A stretch of 64,000 nt of DNA. Origin: Certhia americana. Taxonomy: Eukaryota; Chordata; Aves; Passeriformes; Certhiidae. Numbering within the stretch: position 1 is the first letter of the stretch; every line of letters starts with the position of its first letter. The translations under genes and the position numbers were made by a program. The stretch is from assembly GCA_018697195.1 (NCBI GenBank), contig CM031858.1:127047133-127111132 (forward strand), in the 5' to 3' direction. Under the pieces are notes generated by a model. That model ran no database searches. It was not told the origin of the DNA and saw only the letters and a list, made by a program, of their open reading frames with translations. Positions 50,801-64,000 of this stretch are shown piece after piece.

Positions 50801-53800
50801 TCCTAAAGTTTCTTTTATGCACAAAGGGCAAGGGATTTTGCTTTTTTTTTTTTTTTTTTTTTTTCTGGGTATGCTTGCAACTTCCTCTTACTGAAGGTGA
50901 GGATCAGGAGAGAAATTAACAGAGTACAATACATAAAGCATCTCTTCCAGCCTGTTTCTACTGCATACTGCAGGAATTTTGCAGTGACAGAAATTGTACA
51001 TCTGCAACGCAGGTACTTTTTATAATTTCAATCAAACTGTTTTAAAACTGAGTTGCAATAATTTGTCTGAATGGCTGAGGACAAATGAGGTTGCTAGGAA
51101 GCCAAATGTTGTTTATCCAGGGAGTTCAGAGGGAGGAACGAATTTAGATCCAGCTGTGTAAAAGTATGAAATACTTATCCAAGAAACTTACATAATCATA
51201 ATTCTGCCCTACTTCATATCCAAAGAAAGACCAAATATACTGGTTAAACCACTTAATTTAACCAGAGTTCAAAAACACTAAAATATCATAGTTACAGGTA
51301 TAAACTTTTGTGTGATGTCAGAACAAAAAAAGGTAAGATTCTACTCTAAGTAAAACTTCCTTGTAATAGAAAAAATTATCCCAAATCTTCACACAGATTT
51401 TGTGTAATTTTTCTGTGACTTATAGCTAGAGGTACATGCAGCCATATTGTGAATATTGAACTTTGCCTCCTATGACACTCTCAAAGTGAAGAGCCACATG
51501 GTAAAGGCCATCTCTTCATACTTAGCAAAATAGGTAAGTTGTCTTAAATCCACCAAAACCTCAGAAGTAAACTTGAGGTTCCTCTTCACTCCCTTACTAC
51601 ATGGAAAATGCTTCAAAAACCAGAAACTCCAAATGAATAGGAAAATCTTCTCTTTCACAAATTGGTACACTTTATCAGGGAAAAGAGAAATAGTGCTTAA
51701 AAACCCACATTCTGCAAATTAGGCTTATAGATGGCTGTTGCATTATATCTCACATCACCAGTATAGACTAGCAACCTTCATTTTAAGACATACATTTTGT
51801 GGGTTGCATGAAAATCTTCAAAGTGATTGAAATTTATATTGAACTGATTAAATGTTTCTCCCTTTCTCCCTACATTACTTGCAAAAGGTCAAGGAGTATA
51901 TTAATAAAATCCTTCTGGAAATTCAGAAAGATTAAAAACAAAGCCTGTATGCAGACAGATGAGCAATCAAACACAAAATAAAAATTAAACACAGGACCCT
52001 TCTTGATTTATAAGCTGTCCTATTCCTGCATTTGTAAATACATTATTTTCTTTTCTCTTCTCTGACAGTCTTGTATCTCTTCATATTATTAACATTAGAG
52101 AAGATATGAAAATTATAACCCAGGGGCAATTAAAACCAAATTGTAAAATTCTGAACTGCTGAAACAAGATATTTCAGAGTCTATTATAGGACAGAACAGT
52201 TAAAATTAATATTTTGAAATCAGCTTGATGATACAGCTAAGTAGATATTGGTCAATGTTTCAGAAGTTCTGGATACAAAAAAAGGTTTAAGTGCTGTGAT
52301 GCACATGCCTTCACAGGATCTACACTGAGACTCACAAGCACATGCCAAGGGCCAGGTGCCTAAATAGGCCAACAGCTTGTGTCACACAGTAGGACCTTGC
52401 TGAAATTCTGCCTTACTTGAGTTTCATTACTGAGGAAATGCGTTTGGGCAGGACTGTCTGGATCATCCCTGGCTCCTTTAATGCAAAACAAAGTGATACT
52501 ATCTTTGGCATGTGAGAGATCCATTGGAACCCAACAAAGCAGTCATTTCAAGGTCTGTGCACTCCTTGGTTCTGTGTGCTCTAGGCACATCTGCTATGTT
52601 ATGGAAGAGCGCCAGTACAGACAGAGTGGGCAGAAATGGTAGTTTTCCCACCTTTTGGAAAGTCTGAACCATTATGCAGTTGGGAACACAAGATTCAAGG
52701 AACAATATAAGCAGACATGCATGAGGGAGCATACTTTTGCATTAATGTTAGGGTTCATAATGGGGAATGGACTGTAGACACTCTAAATTCCTAACGATAT
52801 TTTATCCATTTTAAGCCAAACTGAACAAAGTCCCCATGTACTTGTGAGAACAGAGTTTGGTAAGCACATAATTCTTTTGGGGGCTGTAGGAGTACCCTAA
52901 CCTCTCTTGTTTGGTGACAAGTCTCTGATATCTAGAAAGCAGGTGTCCTGCTCTCTAGAGGAAAGTTCTGAGCTAGGATACTGTGTTGGCAGCACTTTTA
53001 TCCCTTACATCCATGTTTTTAATGGGGACTGCTGAAACTTAGCATTTCTATAGGGCTAAACTAGCTTTTGAACACCAAAAAATACTGCATGTGAAAGAGG
53101 GAGCACATTTGTCAGCAGATAGGAAACCAAAGGTGTGGACCATAAACATTAGCAAAACTTGATGTATTCAGAATTTTCCCAAGCTATGATGTTAGTAGTT
53201 TGCATATTTTCATGTAATTGCTTCCATACCAGCAAATTTTCACTCAGTATTTAATATGTTGAGGATTTTTTAGTTAAAAACAATGCAGCTGCACTCTTTC
53301 ATTCTTAAGAATATGAAAGATAATGTAAGGAAGACTATTCTCCAATTGTGAAAGAGTGTTGTGGAAATACATGATGGAAATTGAGGTGGAAAACTCCCAT
53401 CTTTCAAGTAGTATGTCAAGTTTGAATTAGATAAGTTTATTAAATTCATGTTTTCTCATTCCTTTTTTCTTTGTCTCAGTAGAGATAACAGGGATGATAA
53501 AAATATTAGCAAATCAACAGTGTTACCAGAACTCTTTTCTTCCAAGCCATGAATATTTAAGCATCATCTGGGATTGTTCCAGCTATGACACACAACCAAA
53601 TGCCATTCCTTTCCATTTATTGCAAGAACAGTTCAGTTAAGAAGCAGGGAAAGACAACCAAGAGCATTTGGCTGTTCAGAGAGTTTCTAACACCAGACTG
53701 AGAAATCAGCTAACTCCCCAGATGTCATGGTTATGCATTTACTTCCCCTTAGCTCCCTACTGACAATTCTGGTTGGTTCCAGCAAGACCTGGAACCTGAC

Positions 53801-54066
53801 ACCATTGATGAGGGTGAAAGAGTGCTGTATTCTGAACCATGCAGTAAAAGAATTGCAAATTAAAGTAAGACAACTGAGAAGAGCATCGTGAATGTCAGAA
53901 TCATTCATATCAGTCACAATTTTTCCAGTCACAATGGTTTGCAGTAATTTTTATCACATGCCATGTTTGTGCTTATTTTTCAAAGTCAGCCATCCCTTCA
54001 TGTTTGTATTTTTGCTAAGCTGTTAACCAGTGTTATATATTGCAAGGAATCCATTCGTTTCTGGGC
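50801..54066. other. intergenic DNA, no gene seen
   Basis: Contains a 23-T run at 50842-50864; otherwise AT-rich sequence without recognisable exons or repeats. Confidence 0.55.
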
Positions 54067-54087
54067 TTTATTTATTTATTTATTTTA
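54067..54087. repeat. short (TTTA)n microsatellite
   Basis: About five TTTA units, 25 bp before the TGA repeat. Confidence 0.9.
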
Positions 54088-54111
54088 AAGAGCATTTTTA
54101 AGGGCAGATCT

Positions 54112-54165
<54 letters not shown>

Positions 54166-54175
54166 NNNNNNNNNN

Positions 54176-54222
<47 letters not shown>
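54112..54222. repeat. (TGA)n microsatellite containing a 10-N assembly gap
   Basis: Perfect TGA/ATG trinucleotide tract interrupted by N at 54166-54175. The gap is probably a placeholder, so the true array length is unknown. Open frames across it (poly-Met, poly-His) are artefacts of the repeat. Confidence 0.97.
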
Positions 54223-54223
<1 letters not shown>

Positions 54224-57200
54224 GAAACTTATTCAATCTCTGTGGAGTACTAAAAGGATGTTTCTTCCATCTACAAAAGTCTGCCAAAATACACAGTGGT
54301 TTTGATTGTTCAGGTTGCTGATGGCCAGTGTACCATTCCTGACCACTCCACTCTTCCTTCTTAGTATTCTTCTGTCCCTCACCTCATTAATATTCCATAG
54401 ATGCTATTGATTTTTACATGTCCTGTCTTGTTATAGACTATGAGTTTTTAACAATGAGAAACATGACACTTCTATTTGTTCACACTCTGGATTTACGTTG
54501 TTTGATTATTTAAACATTTTATTATCACTTATGAAAGTTGCAAAGAAACTTTTTGTCTTTCATCCCCTCTTTCTCCTCATTCTGATTAATATCTCAATTC
54601 TTGCCTCTCCTTGTCTATCAATGGCTATAATTCCTCCTCTTTCTTCTCATGAAAGAGACTAAAAAATGGTCTGCTAATGCTAGAGAAGGTGGAGAAAATT
54701 CTATATAAATTGAAATGTAAAAAAGCTGGCATTAAAAATTTACAGCACTGCAATGTCCCTTCAGTCATGCATCATGACATTTCAGTTTGCAGTAGCTCAG
54801 AATGTTTAGGTGAGATAAAGTGAGCTGAAATGGTGAAAATGAATAGTTCCATCTTGCCCGCAGTGAAAATATGATGTAAATCATCCTATAGTCTTTCTCA
54901 GAAACATGGCTAATTAATTTTTTTACTCTCTGAATACAATAGTTTATCTAAAATTAAAATCAAGAGAAACAAAGGTAACAGTTCTTAGGGTTTTTTTTTT
55001 TGTTTTGTTTGTTTGGGGGTTTTGGTTGTTTTTTTTCTTAAAGGAAAACTTAGAAATGTTGAAGAAAATTTATGAAAATCATGAAGGTAAAGATTATTCT
55101 ATGTTTAATTAAAACCATTTTACTCTTCAATCTCTTAAATTAAGAACTTTGTATGGGAATTTAACATACCCTAAAGATGAGAAGAGAAATTACACCCTTG
55201 ATGTGTTTGTCTTACTGTTTTGAATATTTAACATTCAGTCTGTAAAACAGAAGCGAGTGACTATCAATAGTAGGATAACTAGTGTAAAGCTTTATTTTTA
55301 GAATTTGGAATAATGCTTACTGGGAAATTATTTGACATAGAGTTGAAAAAATTCTTATGAGCTTCAGATTTCAGTGGGGTTATAGAAGAATACAAATCAA
55401 TTTGTCCTTAACACAAACTTGCAAGATGTAGGATGCTGGTCATGGCAATTATCATGTATTTGTTAACAGACATTTTTCAGTAGTTAAGAATGTTTGTATG
55501 GGACTATACCAAGGCACTACAATTACCAAAGGTAATTTATCCAAATATCCTGCCATTAGGAATACCCAGGAGTGGGTGCCCAGGAAAAATTGTATGAAGA
55601 ATGAAAGCAGAAATAACATAAATATTTCCTCTGATATCTCAGATTCTAAGCTTTTTAAAATTTAGCCAAATGTAATTCCTGTGAAATTACTGACCCTTGG
55701 TGGTTTATCCCTCATGAATCTCTCCAGTCTTTCACTGAAAACATTTAACTTGTGTAAGTGTTTAAAAAGATGGGGTCTTTCATTTAGATTCTAAAACTAA
55801 ATAAATATAAAACAGTTAAAGAGGTGAAGGTTTTCATAAACACAGGAAGAACAGAAATATAAAAGTCAGTATATGGACCTTTTCTTTCATTTCAGTTTAT
55901 CTTCCAGAAAAAATCTGGAGTATGTGGTTCTTAGGATTTATTGGAACCCATGAAAATCGGAAACTAAGGAATAATTTTGTTTTTATATTGTACTGGAGAA
56001 TTTAGAGAGATTTGGTAATGTTTCCATTGCTCAGGGTGTTTTGGCATTTGTAGTAAAACAAAATCCAATTCAGATATTTTTTAAAGATTTAAAATTATGA
56101 TTTTTACTTGTAACCAGTTTGAATCAGAAAGTTTCTAACATATGGCAGGGAGAGAACATGAAACCATATGCACCCAGCACTGGGATTGTGTTCCTGAGAA
56201 AACAGTTTGCTATTTTTATGTCGGCCAGCAGGTGTCAATACCCCTGAGTGAGGAAGCTGCCCAGCAGCTAGATCCAGCTAGAAAGAACCTGGAACAGGGA
56301 GTGTAAGTATTTTGTATGTCTCACTTTGAAAGTCGACTTTGTGAAGTGCTTTGTCACCACCAGAAAGGAAGCCATCTTCTGAGGGGAAAAAGGAGAGGCA
56401 AATTAAGGAAACCCTCCGTTCCCATAGTAGGTACCTCTTAGTTTCTTTTCCTACTGATCCTTCCATTTTTATTCTCCATCCTCAAAACTGCAAAGCTTTG
56501 TGGTCTCTGACTTGATTCTTCAAGCCCCTCCGTGCTCCCTATCTATTCTGGCCAAATCCAGAGCCAAACAGGGGAGAAGCATCTAAAAGTGGGATACTTG
56601 GCTATTTTGATCAGTGTGATGGACATTAATCAAAGGTGTTGATGTGCTATTGCATCCTATATATTTTCTCCTAAAAGTGCTATCCTAATCCATAGTGTTG
56701 GATATTTTCTGCAATATCTGTTAGTTGCTAAAATAAAAAAAAAATCTGAACTGGAATTTGTTTTCAACAGAAAATTTCAGCATTTAAGTATTGTCCTTTT
56801 TTTTACCCATTTTAAGCCTTTGTGAAATAGAATCTTGTAATATTTTGTGTAGTTACATGATGTCCTCCTAGGTTCATCTTTGAAATCTCTTGTTAGTAGT
56901 AAAAACATCTTTCTTTGCATGTTATTATGGACTAGGCATAATGAGCACAGATTGGGTAGCTCTTAGGAAAGATATGTGATTCCTTGACATATTTCAGACT
57001 TTTTTTTCCTAATTTCCACAGTGGTATTACCTGCAAGATTTATTCTTATGTTTTAAATACTTCATGACTCTAATAATGATATAGTCATAGCCATTGAATT
57101 GTTTCACTTTTTTTTTTTTTTAATTTGTGTGCAGCCTATTGATATAGAACATTTTGCTTTGGAATTTTTCTGGTCTCTGATAGCAAGCAAAGACTTGTCA

Positions 57201-59648
57201 AAAGTTGATGCAATTTAGGCAGATGAAAAATTTATCATATTATTCTCATAGCACTGGCGTCTATCTACCACTCATGAAGGAGTTCTGTCTGAAATGAAAT
57301 GTTTTGGGCTATTGCAATTCTGGCCTTAATTTTCTACCAGCTGCTGTTTTACAGTGATCTGGTAAGAGCAGGAATTTACATACTCCATTTTTAATTTAAT
57401 CAGAGGCTGCCAGTAAGCATCACATGTTAGATAATATTTCCATCAGAAGAAACTTAAAAACAACAACCTGAAAGATTAAAAACCTCTTCCTCTTGAAGAT
57501 AATAATCTTAGTGAATTTTAACAGATTGCTTTAGCAGATGGAGATGTGATATTCTCTATAGTAAATTACATTAACATGCTCTCAGACAGAGATGCCACAT
57601 TTGCCACAGTAATTTACATTAGCATGATTTGAGACAGATTTGATTCTTCAAAAAGAATCAGAAATAACATTTTATCAACTCATTTTCTATTGCTACTTTT
57701 CAGATAATTTTCAGCCTGGTGCGGAACACGTGTTTTATCAAGAGATCCCATGATGAACAGGACAGACATCCATAAACTATACAGTATACATGATCCTGCA
57801 TGGTACCAAAACAACACCATGTACCAATACATAAAGCAAACAAATTCCATTTATTGGTATGGAGTTACCCTTTACTCAGTGACTCATATTAATTTCACTT
57901 TTGGACAAGATATGTGCTCTTTTGCATGTCTATATATCTTTCTAGTACAGCTTTCAGGAGATCTTATATTAAAAAATTGATGAAGAACATTCTGAAAAGA
58001 AATTTAACCATCTCTATGGTGTTCTGGCATCTTTAGGCAGAAGACTGTGTGGGTACAACTTGTCTCTCATCCTCTATTGTGCAGGGCATTTGAGAAATGT
58101 TTATAATGACAACTGCTCTACTGTGTGAAAGACAGTATTCCTGCATCTCTGTGGACCACCTGAAATCATTAATTGTCCCAACTGAATTGTCTTTCATCTA
58201 GTCCTAAAACCAGGACAGAATATGCAAAATCCATGAGCAACAAACAAGCCTGATAAAGCTGCACTGGGAGGAAAAAAAAACAGCTGTCTGGAGTTTTACT
58301 GAGTTGTTTTCAAGAACTGCTCCTCAAATTACTGGATTTCTGAGTAACACCAGCAAGAGACTCCACAGTTACTGCTGTGGAGCTTCAAAGGCATTCTTAT
58401 GGTCAGATGCTTAGAGGCCAGCTTTGGAAAAAAAATACTTGAGCAATATTTCAGGAGAGTAACTTGAGGTTATGGTGAGACTGTTTCAAGTGATTCTGAC
58501 TGTGACTTGTCTCAAAATAGATCTCAGAAATGACCAGAAAAGTTTGGGAGAAGTTTCCTTAGACGAGGAATCCTTAAAGTCTTAAATCCAAGCATGCTTA
58601 GAGCAATTAAATATACTCACATTTCCTCAACCAGGCAATTCTATATCAATTAAAAACTTATATACAGCATCTCTACACATGTTTTAGAAAAGCAGTTGCT
58701 GTACACTGTGGGATCCTGAATGATACGCCAGGCTGATTGGAAACAAACATTGTTTTAATGCAGGACTTTGCAAAAGTCCTTATGCCTCTCTAAAACACTG
58801 CCAAAAGTCTGTGTGTGGTGTCACACAGTGAGATGTGTCTGTTCTGGTTTGGGTGTGTTTGCTTGTTTGTTTGTTTTTGTTTTGGTTTTGTTTTTTCTTA
58901 TATTCACACTTGAACTCTTAAATTTGGAAATTACAATGCTACACAGTTGTAAATCAGAATAGGTTAGGATTAAGATTGCTTTTTAATTATTCAGTATGGA
59001 GTGTTGGGTTGTTACCAGTGTGATCATAGCTCAGGTTTGTAGTATCTGTGAAGGACACTGCAGTTTGTGGTTTCCCCAGCTCAGTTATAAGCAAAGTACG
59101 GAATAAGATGGCATTCCAAGCCAAGCCTTCCTCCAAATGTGCATTCACCTTGAAGAAGTGGCTGCTGATTCTGCCTGGTTCACAGAGCTCCTTTTGATAG
59201 CAGGCAAGCCACTAAAGACAGTCTGATTTTGATCCCCTAAATTTGATCTCATATTGTGTCTGTCTCCTGAGGCCTGACTGAAGGCCTTGCATTGCGGTTT
59301 GCAGATCTGAGACTTGTGCATTGTGAGGGGAAATTCTCAGTGAAACCCCCAGGAAAGGAATCAAGTATTCAAGACCTCAAACCAAGTGTACAGAATTGGT
59401 GAGATTTGGCTGGGACATCTCACCTGATTTGCAAAATGGGGATTATCCTCAGTTATTGTCAGACAGGGAAAGTTGAAGGAAAAAAGTATCAGCACTATTC
59501 CTGTTAGAAGGAAGAGCAGCACAGGATGAGTAGAAGAATTTAATCATCCCCTTCAGAGAACAGTTTAAAGATTAGTGCTATCATCCAATCATTGAGAGAT
59601 GCCTCTACCTGAATTTAGGTGCAAATGAGAGCACATATGCTGAAGTCA
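54223..59648. other. intergenic DNA, no gene seen
   Basis: AT-rich. It has T/G-rich simple stretches near 54991-55035 and 58850-58895 and short poly-T runs near 57109. No exon or clear transposon recognised. Confidence 0.55.
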
Positions 59649-60140
59649 TGCAGTGGGTTGACCCTGGCTGGCTGCCTGGTATCCAACACTCTCTCACTGC
59701 TCTCTACATCTGAAAAAGGTAGAGAAAATATAACAAAGAGTTCATGAGTTTAGGCAAAGACCACCAAATACTAGCACAGGTAAGACAGACTAGAATTAGA
59801 GATATTAATTGAGTTTTTTGCTAACAAAATCAGAGCAGGATAATGACAAGTAAAATAAGACCTTAAAAACCCCACCTCTCCCTCTCTTCTCCTTCCTTCT
59901 CAACTCTACCTGCTCTCCAACAGCAGTGCAGGGACACAGGGAATGGGTGTTATTGTCAGTTCATCACAGGTTTTTCTGCTGCTACTCAGGGAGAAGAGTC
60001 TTTGCCCTGCTCAATGAGGGGTCCCTTCCATGGTAGATGGTTCTCCATGAGCTTTTTCAATGTGAGTCCATCCCAATGTGAGGCAACAGTTCCCCACAAG
60101 TTACTGCCTGGGGCTTGGCTGCTGGCTGGGGATAAATCAC
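59649..60140 (+). mobile_element. decayed LTR or ERV-derived repeat
   Basis: Starts TGCAGTGGGTTGACCCTGGC, a beginning I recall from an abundant bird LTR-type repeat. It continues with 'gagaaaatataacaaagag', 'gtcagttcatcacagg' and the degenerate 'ggggtcccttccatgg' / 'gtgagtccatcccaatgtg' units seen in that family. The end 'gcttggctgctggctgggg' also resembles the 3' end of the LTR at 20480, so two elements may be fused here. No retroviral genes are present. Confidence 0.65.
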
Positions 60141-63100
60141 AATGTGTTTAGTCAATAGTACCATCTTTATTTTATCTCATGTTCCTGTCAGGTGCCTTAA
60201 TTTACAGTCCAGGTTCCAGGAATCCCCAGAGGTATATTTGGGAGCAGGAGTGAGTGTGTGTGGGGAGGGGGCTTCGATGGTCACAGATGCTATTAGTCCC
60301 ATAACTTGGGGTGATACCAGTGACAGAGTACAAGCAGCTGCTCTTCCACCCAGTTTGCCACAGAGGGAACCCTGAAACCAGTGCCATCCTGCTGCTCCAT
60401 TCTGAAAAGTTCTTCTGTGGTTTTAACAGTGCATGAGACAGGCAACTGTGAGTTTTAAGTGCTTACAGTTACTGAATTAAAAATTACTAGAAAAAATTGC
60501 AGTTATGGCAAAACACGGCATGGTATATATGCCCTTTCAATTAATTAGTAGTCTCCTTTTACGAATGAATGAGACAAATGTCCTGAGGACCAAGAGGTCT
60601 TATCACCATTCACAGGAAAGCCCTTCAAGATTTTATGGGCATTTTTAATTCTATCATTTCCTTATTTTAAAGCATTTTAATGTGCTTTTTAATTCTCAAT
60701 TTTCCTTCTGACAGTAGATGGTTTACTATGGTAAGTGATTTAATGGACTATCTGAAAGAAATGGAATAACAGTGAATATTTGCCAGCCTAATTTCACATC
60801 AATTTAGCATGATCAGGATATGTTCCTTGTTCAATGATGCAGTACTGACTGTCTGCATCATCCATGGAGATTTAGGTCACTTAAATCTGACATTTGATCT
60901 AATCATCCTTTTTGAATATAGGTCAGCTGCAGCACTGATCTTGTGTTGTAAAGCAAAAATATAACTCTCTAGTTTTGGATATAAGCCACTTTAATGCATT
61001 TGCTTTTTTTTTTTAAGTATATAAAAATAGTTTTACTTTTCTTACACACAAACCCCAAATCCTTCTAGGCATTTGAGATGGGTAGTCATCTTTGACTAAC
61101 TGGTGATCTGCACTCAGGAATTTGCTGGTTGCTCACAAAGCTCAAGTGTTGCTTATTGTTGTGTACTCTCAGTTACAGTTTTCCCAGTGCCTTCTCAGAG
61201 CTTGCAAGAGTTTAGAGCAGTCTGGCTCTTACTTTGGTGTGAAAGGCTCCTACACACTACAGTGTGATTGCTGAAGCCAGGTAAGGTGTTGCCTACACCA
61301 GAAATTTATCCTGATTTAATGCTGGTGCGATAAGTAAATTAATCCACTCCCTCATCTCAAGTCCTCTTCCCCTACTATAAGCATATAATAGCATGTGAGA
61401 TGCATGCAATGACATGTGCCCATATTCTGTCCACTAAAGCATTATACTTACAACAGAAAAATTGCAGCAGTAAATCTCAGGTAGAGAGGGCAGTCATAAC
61501 TTATCTGAGAGGAATTGATTTGTGTACTAGCGTCTCACAAGAAAATAAAAAAAAAGAAGAAAAAAGTCTTTTTTAAACAAGCTCAGATCTTCACTCCTCT
61601 GGGTCACAAAAAGTCCTGTTTTCCGTAACTAATAATACTTTCCAAAGCTCTTGCACAGATTGTAGAAGTCACTACAATGGCATTCTGCCAAATAATTATA
61701 CAAAAATTTAAATATGTCATTGCAAAACTTTAAAGAAAAAAGTACAAAGGATGATCAAGAGTGAGTTAAAGAAGTGTTATATGAAGAGAAGCATGTTGGT
61801 GTTTATCTTAAAGGATTCCACTATATTACATATATTTTTTGCATGTAAACAAACAGAAGGTAGTACAATAAATCTTAAGAGAAATATTGCCATATTAGAG
61901 CCAATAAAAGAAAAATTTAGAGAAAAATGTTACTTTCCTATCTGGTTTTTTCAGAAAAAATGAGGTGCAAAAAGCTGCAAGTCTGTGTTAGTCATATGAC
62001 TAGATGATTGAAAAAAACTTCACAGAAATTGGTGGGGTTCCATGGAAGAATTAGAACCCATCTTCATGTATCACCTTGCATGACTGGGTTTGAACAATGG
62101 ACACACACACTAAAAAACAAAGCCCTAATAATCTAAGGTACCTTTAGTAAAACTGACATATCTAAACTTCTTTTTTTTTCTCTTGAAGTTGTCCCAAAGC
62201 CAGTTTGTACATTGAGGGCAAAAGCTGTGTATGATCCTGTGATATTGCTCGCATTCAGAGGCAACTGGGAACTTAAAATTGAATACAGTTGAATGGACAC
62301 AATGCAGGGCTGCTACAACAATGCTGCTTTCACAGAACTGTTATTTAAAGACCAGTGATGGCTGGGAACGGCTGTTCTGCGCATTTCATTTGATCGAGAC
62401 CCAAACTTTTAAAGAGAACTTAAAGTCTGGCCAGTGAAAAATCTTGGATGCTTTAGAAAATGTTACTCTGCATTCCTGAATATAGGAAGTGTGATTAATA
62501 TACTCTAGTTAGAATTGTAAAACATGTTTTTTGGTTTGAATCTATTAAAGAGATTAATTTTTATGACATTGAGAAAATAACCTCAATCTCCTATTTTTGA
62601 TGGATTCTGGAAACAGAGGGGTTGAGCTGAGTTTATTTTTATCAGTATTTTGCACTTCCAGGTGAAATTTGACAGAATGTTGCAACTTGCTTTCATTTGA
62701 TTTCTAGCAATTGACAGTCCACACCTTTTCTTGAATTAACAGCCTGGAGACATGAAAATTTCGTATTCTGAATCAGTTGCACTCAGATTTTGATATTCTT
62801 TTTTCTCTCATTCCTTGAAAACTTTACTTTTATCAGTGGCAAACTGCATTTTTTATTCATTTTATAAAAGTTAAATTCTAGATACCTGCTATGAGATCAT
62901 CTTTCTTGATACAAATCATAGCCCACAATGCTGTCATCACTGAAGACATTCTTACATTATACACAAATTTATATTCAATCTATGAAGTAAGCTTATTAAA
63001 TAAGAGAGAACTATAAAGATTTTCCCATTTTTTTTTCAATTCAGCCCTCCCAGCTCTAGCTGGTGGATTTTCTGCACTGTGGGAACAATGCAGTTATTCA

Positions 63101-64000
63101 GCATATACTTTAGTGTCATGTGTCCTGGATACCCTGGTTGGGAGACATGAGGAGAGCAGATAGAATAGAGTCCAAGTTAAATTACATCAGTGGGGTGGAT
63201 GCAAGTAAATAATGATTGTGTTAAGCAAAGGTATTTATTTTTCTAGTATTGCCATGGTTATTAGCAAAACTCGTGCTGGTTTGAGATTGGGAGCCAGCTG
63301 GGCCTACAGTTAAGAATAATTGTTGTTGCTGTTCTGTGCAATGCTTTATGAGTTCCTGCTGGGTTTATAATTAATTCCAAGTGCACTGGGACTATTACAT
63401 GGCAATGCATGTTGCTTGATCCTTCTCCACATCTATGGAATTTCTTGGATTTGGATGCTGGGATCTGGATTGTCTTAGAAATTTGGTAAAAGGAAAGTAA
63501 AAAGGTATTGTCTGATTACAGTGGGGTTAGACTTCTTCCTTGTTTTCTTTTGCTCTGCTGGAATAAATTCAGTAATTGATGTGGGAAAAGTACAAACACA
63601 TTTTTCTCTAGAAAAGGAAAGAGGGAGATCTTAGTTAAGATCTATGGTCTCCTTTGACTCCACTTTCCAGTGCCATGATCCTGGTTAATGGCTTATTCTG
63701 TGTCTTAAAATTATTGAAATACAGTACCAATGCTATTAAGTTTGAGGACAGAATCACAATATTGACAACAGAAGGATCTTGTTTTCCCCTCTGTCTGACA
63801 TTGACAGGGATGATAATGTGGAATTGCTGCAAAACTTAGCACCAGAATTCCGTGGTATCCAGATACTTGAATTTCAGGCCCAGGATAAACCTGAATTTTT
63901 GTCACTTGAATACTGGTGAAACTTGGGAGAAACATATGAACTAAAATCCTCAGACCTATAAAGTCTTGAGGATAGCAGAACCAAGAAGTCTGCAGACCAA
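60141..64000. other. intergenic DNA to the window edge, no gene seen
   Basis: No recognisable exon, RNA gene or transposon. A slightly GC-richer patch lies at about 60190-60410, and 63271-63310 has a 'ctggtttgagattgggagcc' piece that might be an LTR scrap. Confidence 0.5.

Noticed and set aside
54072..54305. Poly-His and poly-Met open frames
   Set aside because: Products of the TGA trinucleotide repeat around an assembly gap.
1..64000. CRISPR arrays, operons, tRNA or rRNA genes
   Set aside because: No regularly spaced direct repeats, cloverleaf with a conserved T-loop, or rRNA motif was found; the sequence is vertebrate nuclear DNA.

Overview
This is AT-rich nuclear DNA from a bird, probably a songbird (passerine). 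Three things point there. Several degraded CR1 LINE copies carry the characteristic avian 3' end (for example at 13225, 16140 and 41528). A complete solo LTR at 20480-21080 resembles an endogenous-retrovirus LTR family that I remember as common in songbirds. The only recognisable gene is a compact vertebrate-type split gene. There are no bacterial-style operons; most open frames in the window are chance frames in intronic, intergenic or repeat DNA.

The gene is CNGB3, the beta subunit of the cone-photoreceptor cyclic-nucleotide-gated channel, on the minus strand. I can place its first five coding exons from right to left: exon 1 (28733-28840, with the ATG), exon 2 (25968-26043), exon 3 (16815-16926), exon 4 (2022-2176) and exon 5 (390-593). 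Every junction has a consensus GT/AG pair and the reading phase carries through all four introns. The joined frame encodes 218 residues plus one base. It is the cytosolic N-terminal region, ending at the conserved IDSYT motif just before transmembrane segment S1. The pore, voltage-sensor-like and cyclic-nucleotide-binding exons lie beyond the left edge.

The introns (about 1.4, 14.6, 9.0 and 2.7 kb) hold CR1 fragments, a solo LTR, an LTR-like block, a GC-rich island and one unexplained plus-strand coding-like fragment near 5.4 kb. Just upstream of the start codon (28921-28963) is a tight cluster of homeodomain sites of photoreceptor type: three TAATCA/TGATTA cores and one CAATTAG. This is the best promoter candidate.

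From about 29 kb to 64 kb I find no supported gene. This 35 kb is upstream intergenic DNA with CR1 copies, LTR remnants, microsatellites and one assembly gap inside a TGA repeat (54166-54175). In mammals the neighbour on this side of CNGB3 is CNBD1, but I could not identify any of its exons here. No CRISPR array, tRNA, rRNA or novel multi-gene system is visible. The most interesting items are the CNGB3 N-terminal exon set with its in-frame KKDE repeat, its putative photoreceptor promoter, and the orphan coding-like fragment at 5.4 kb.
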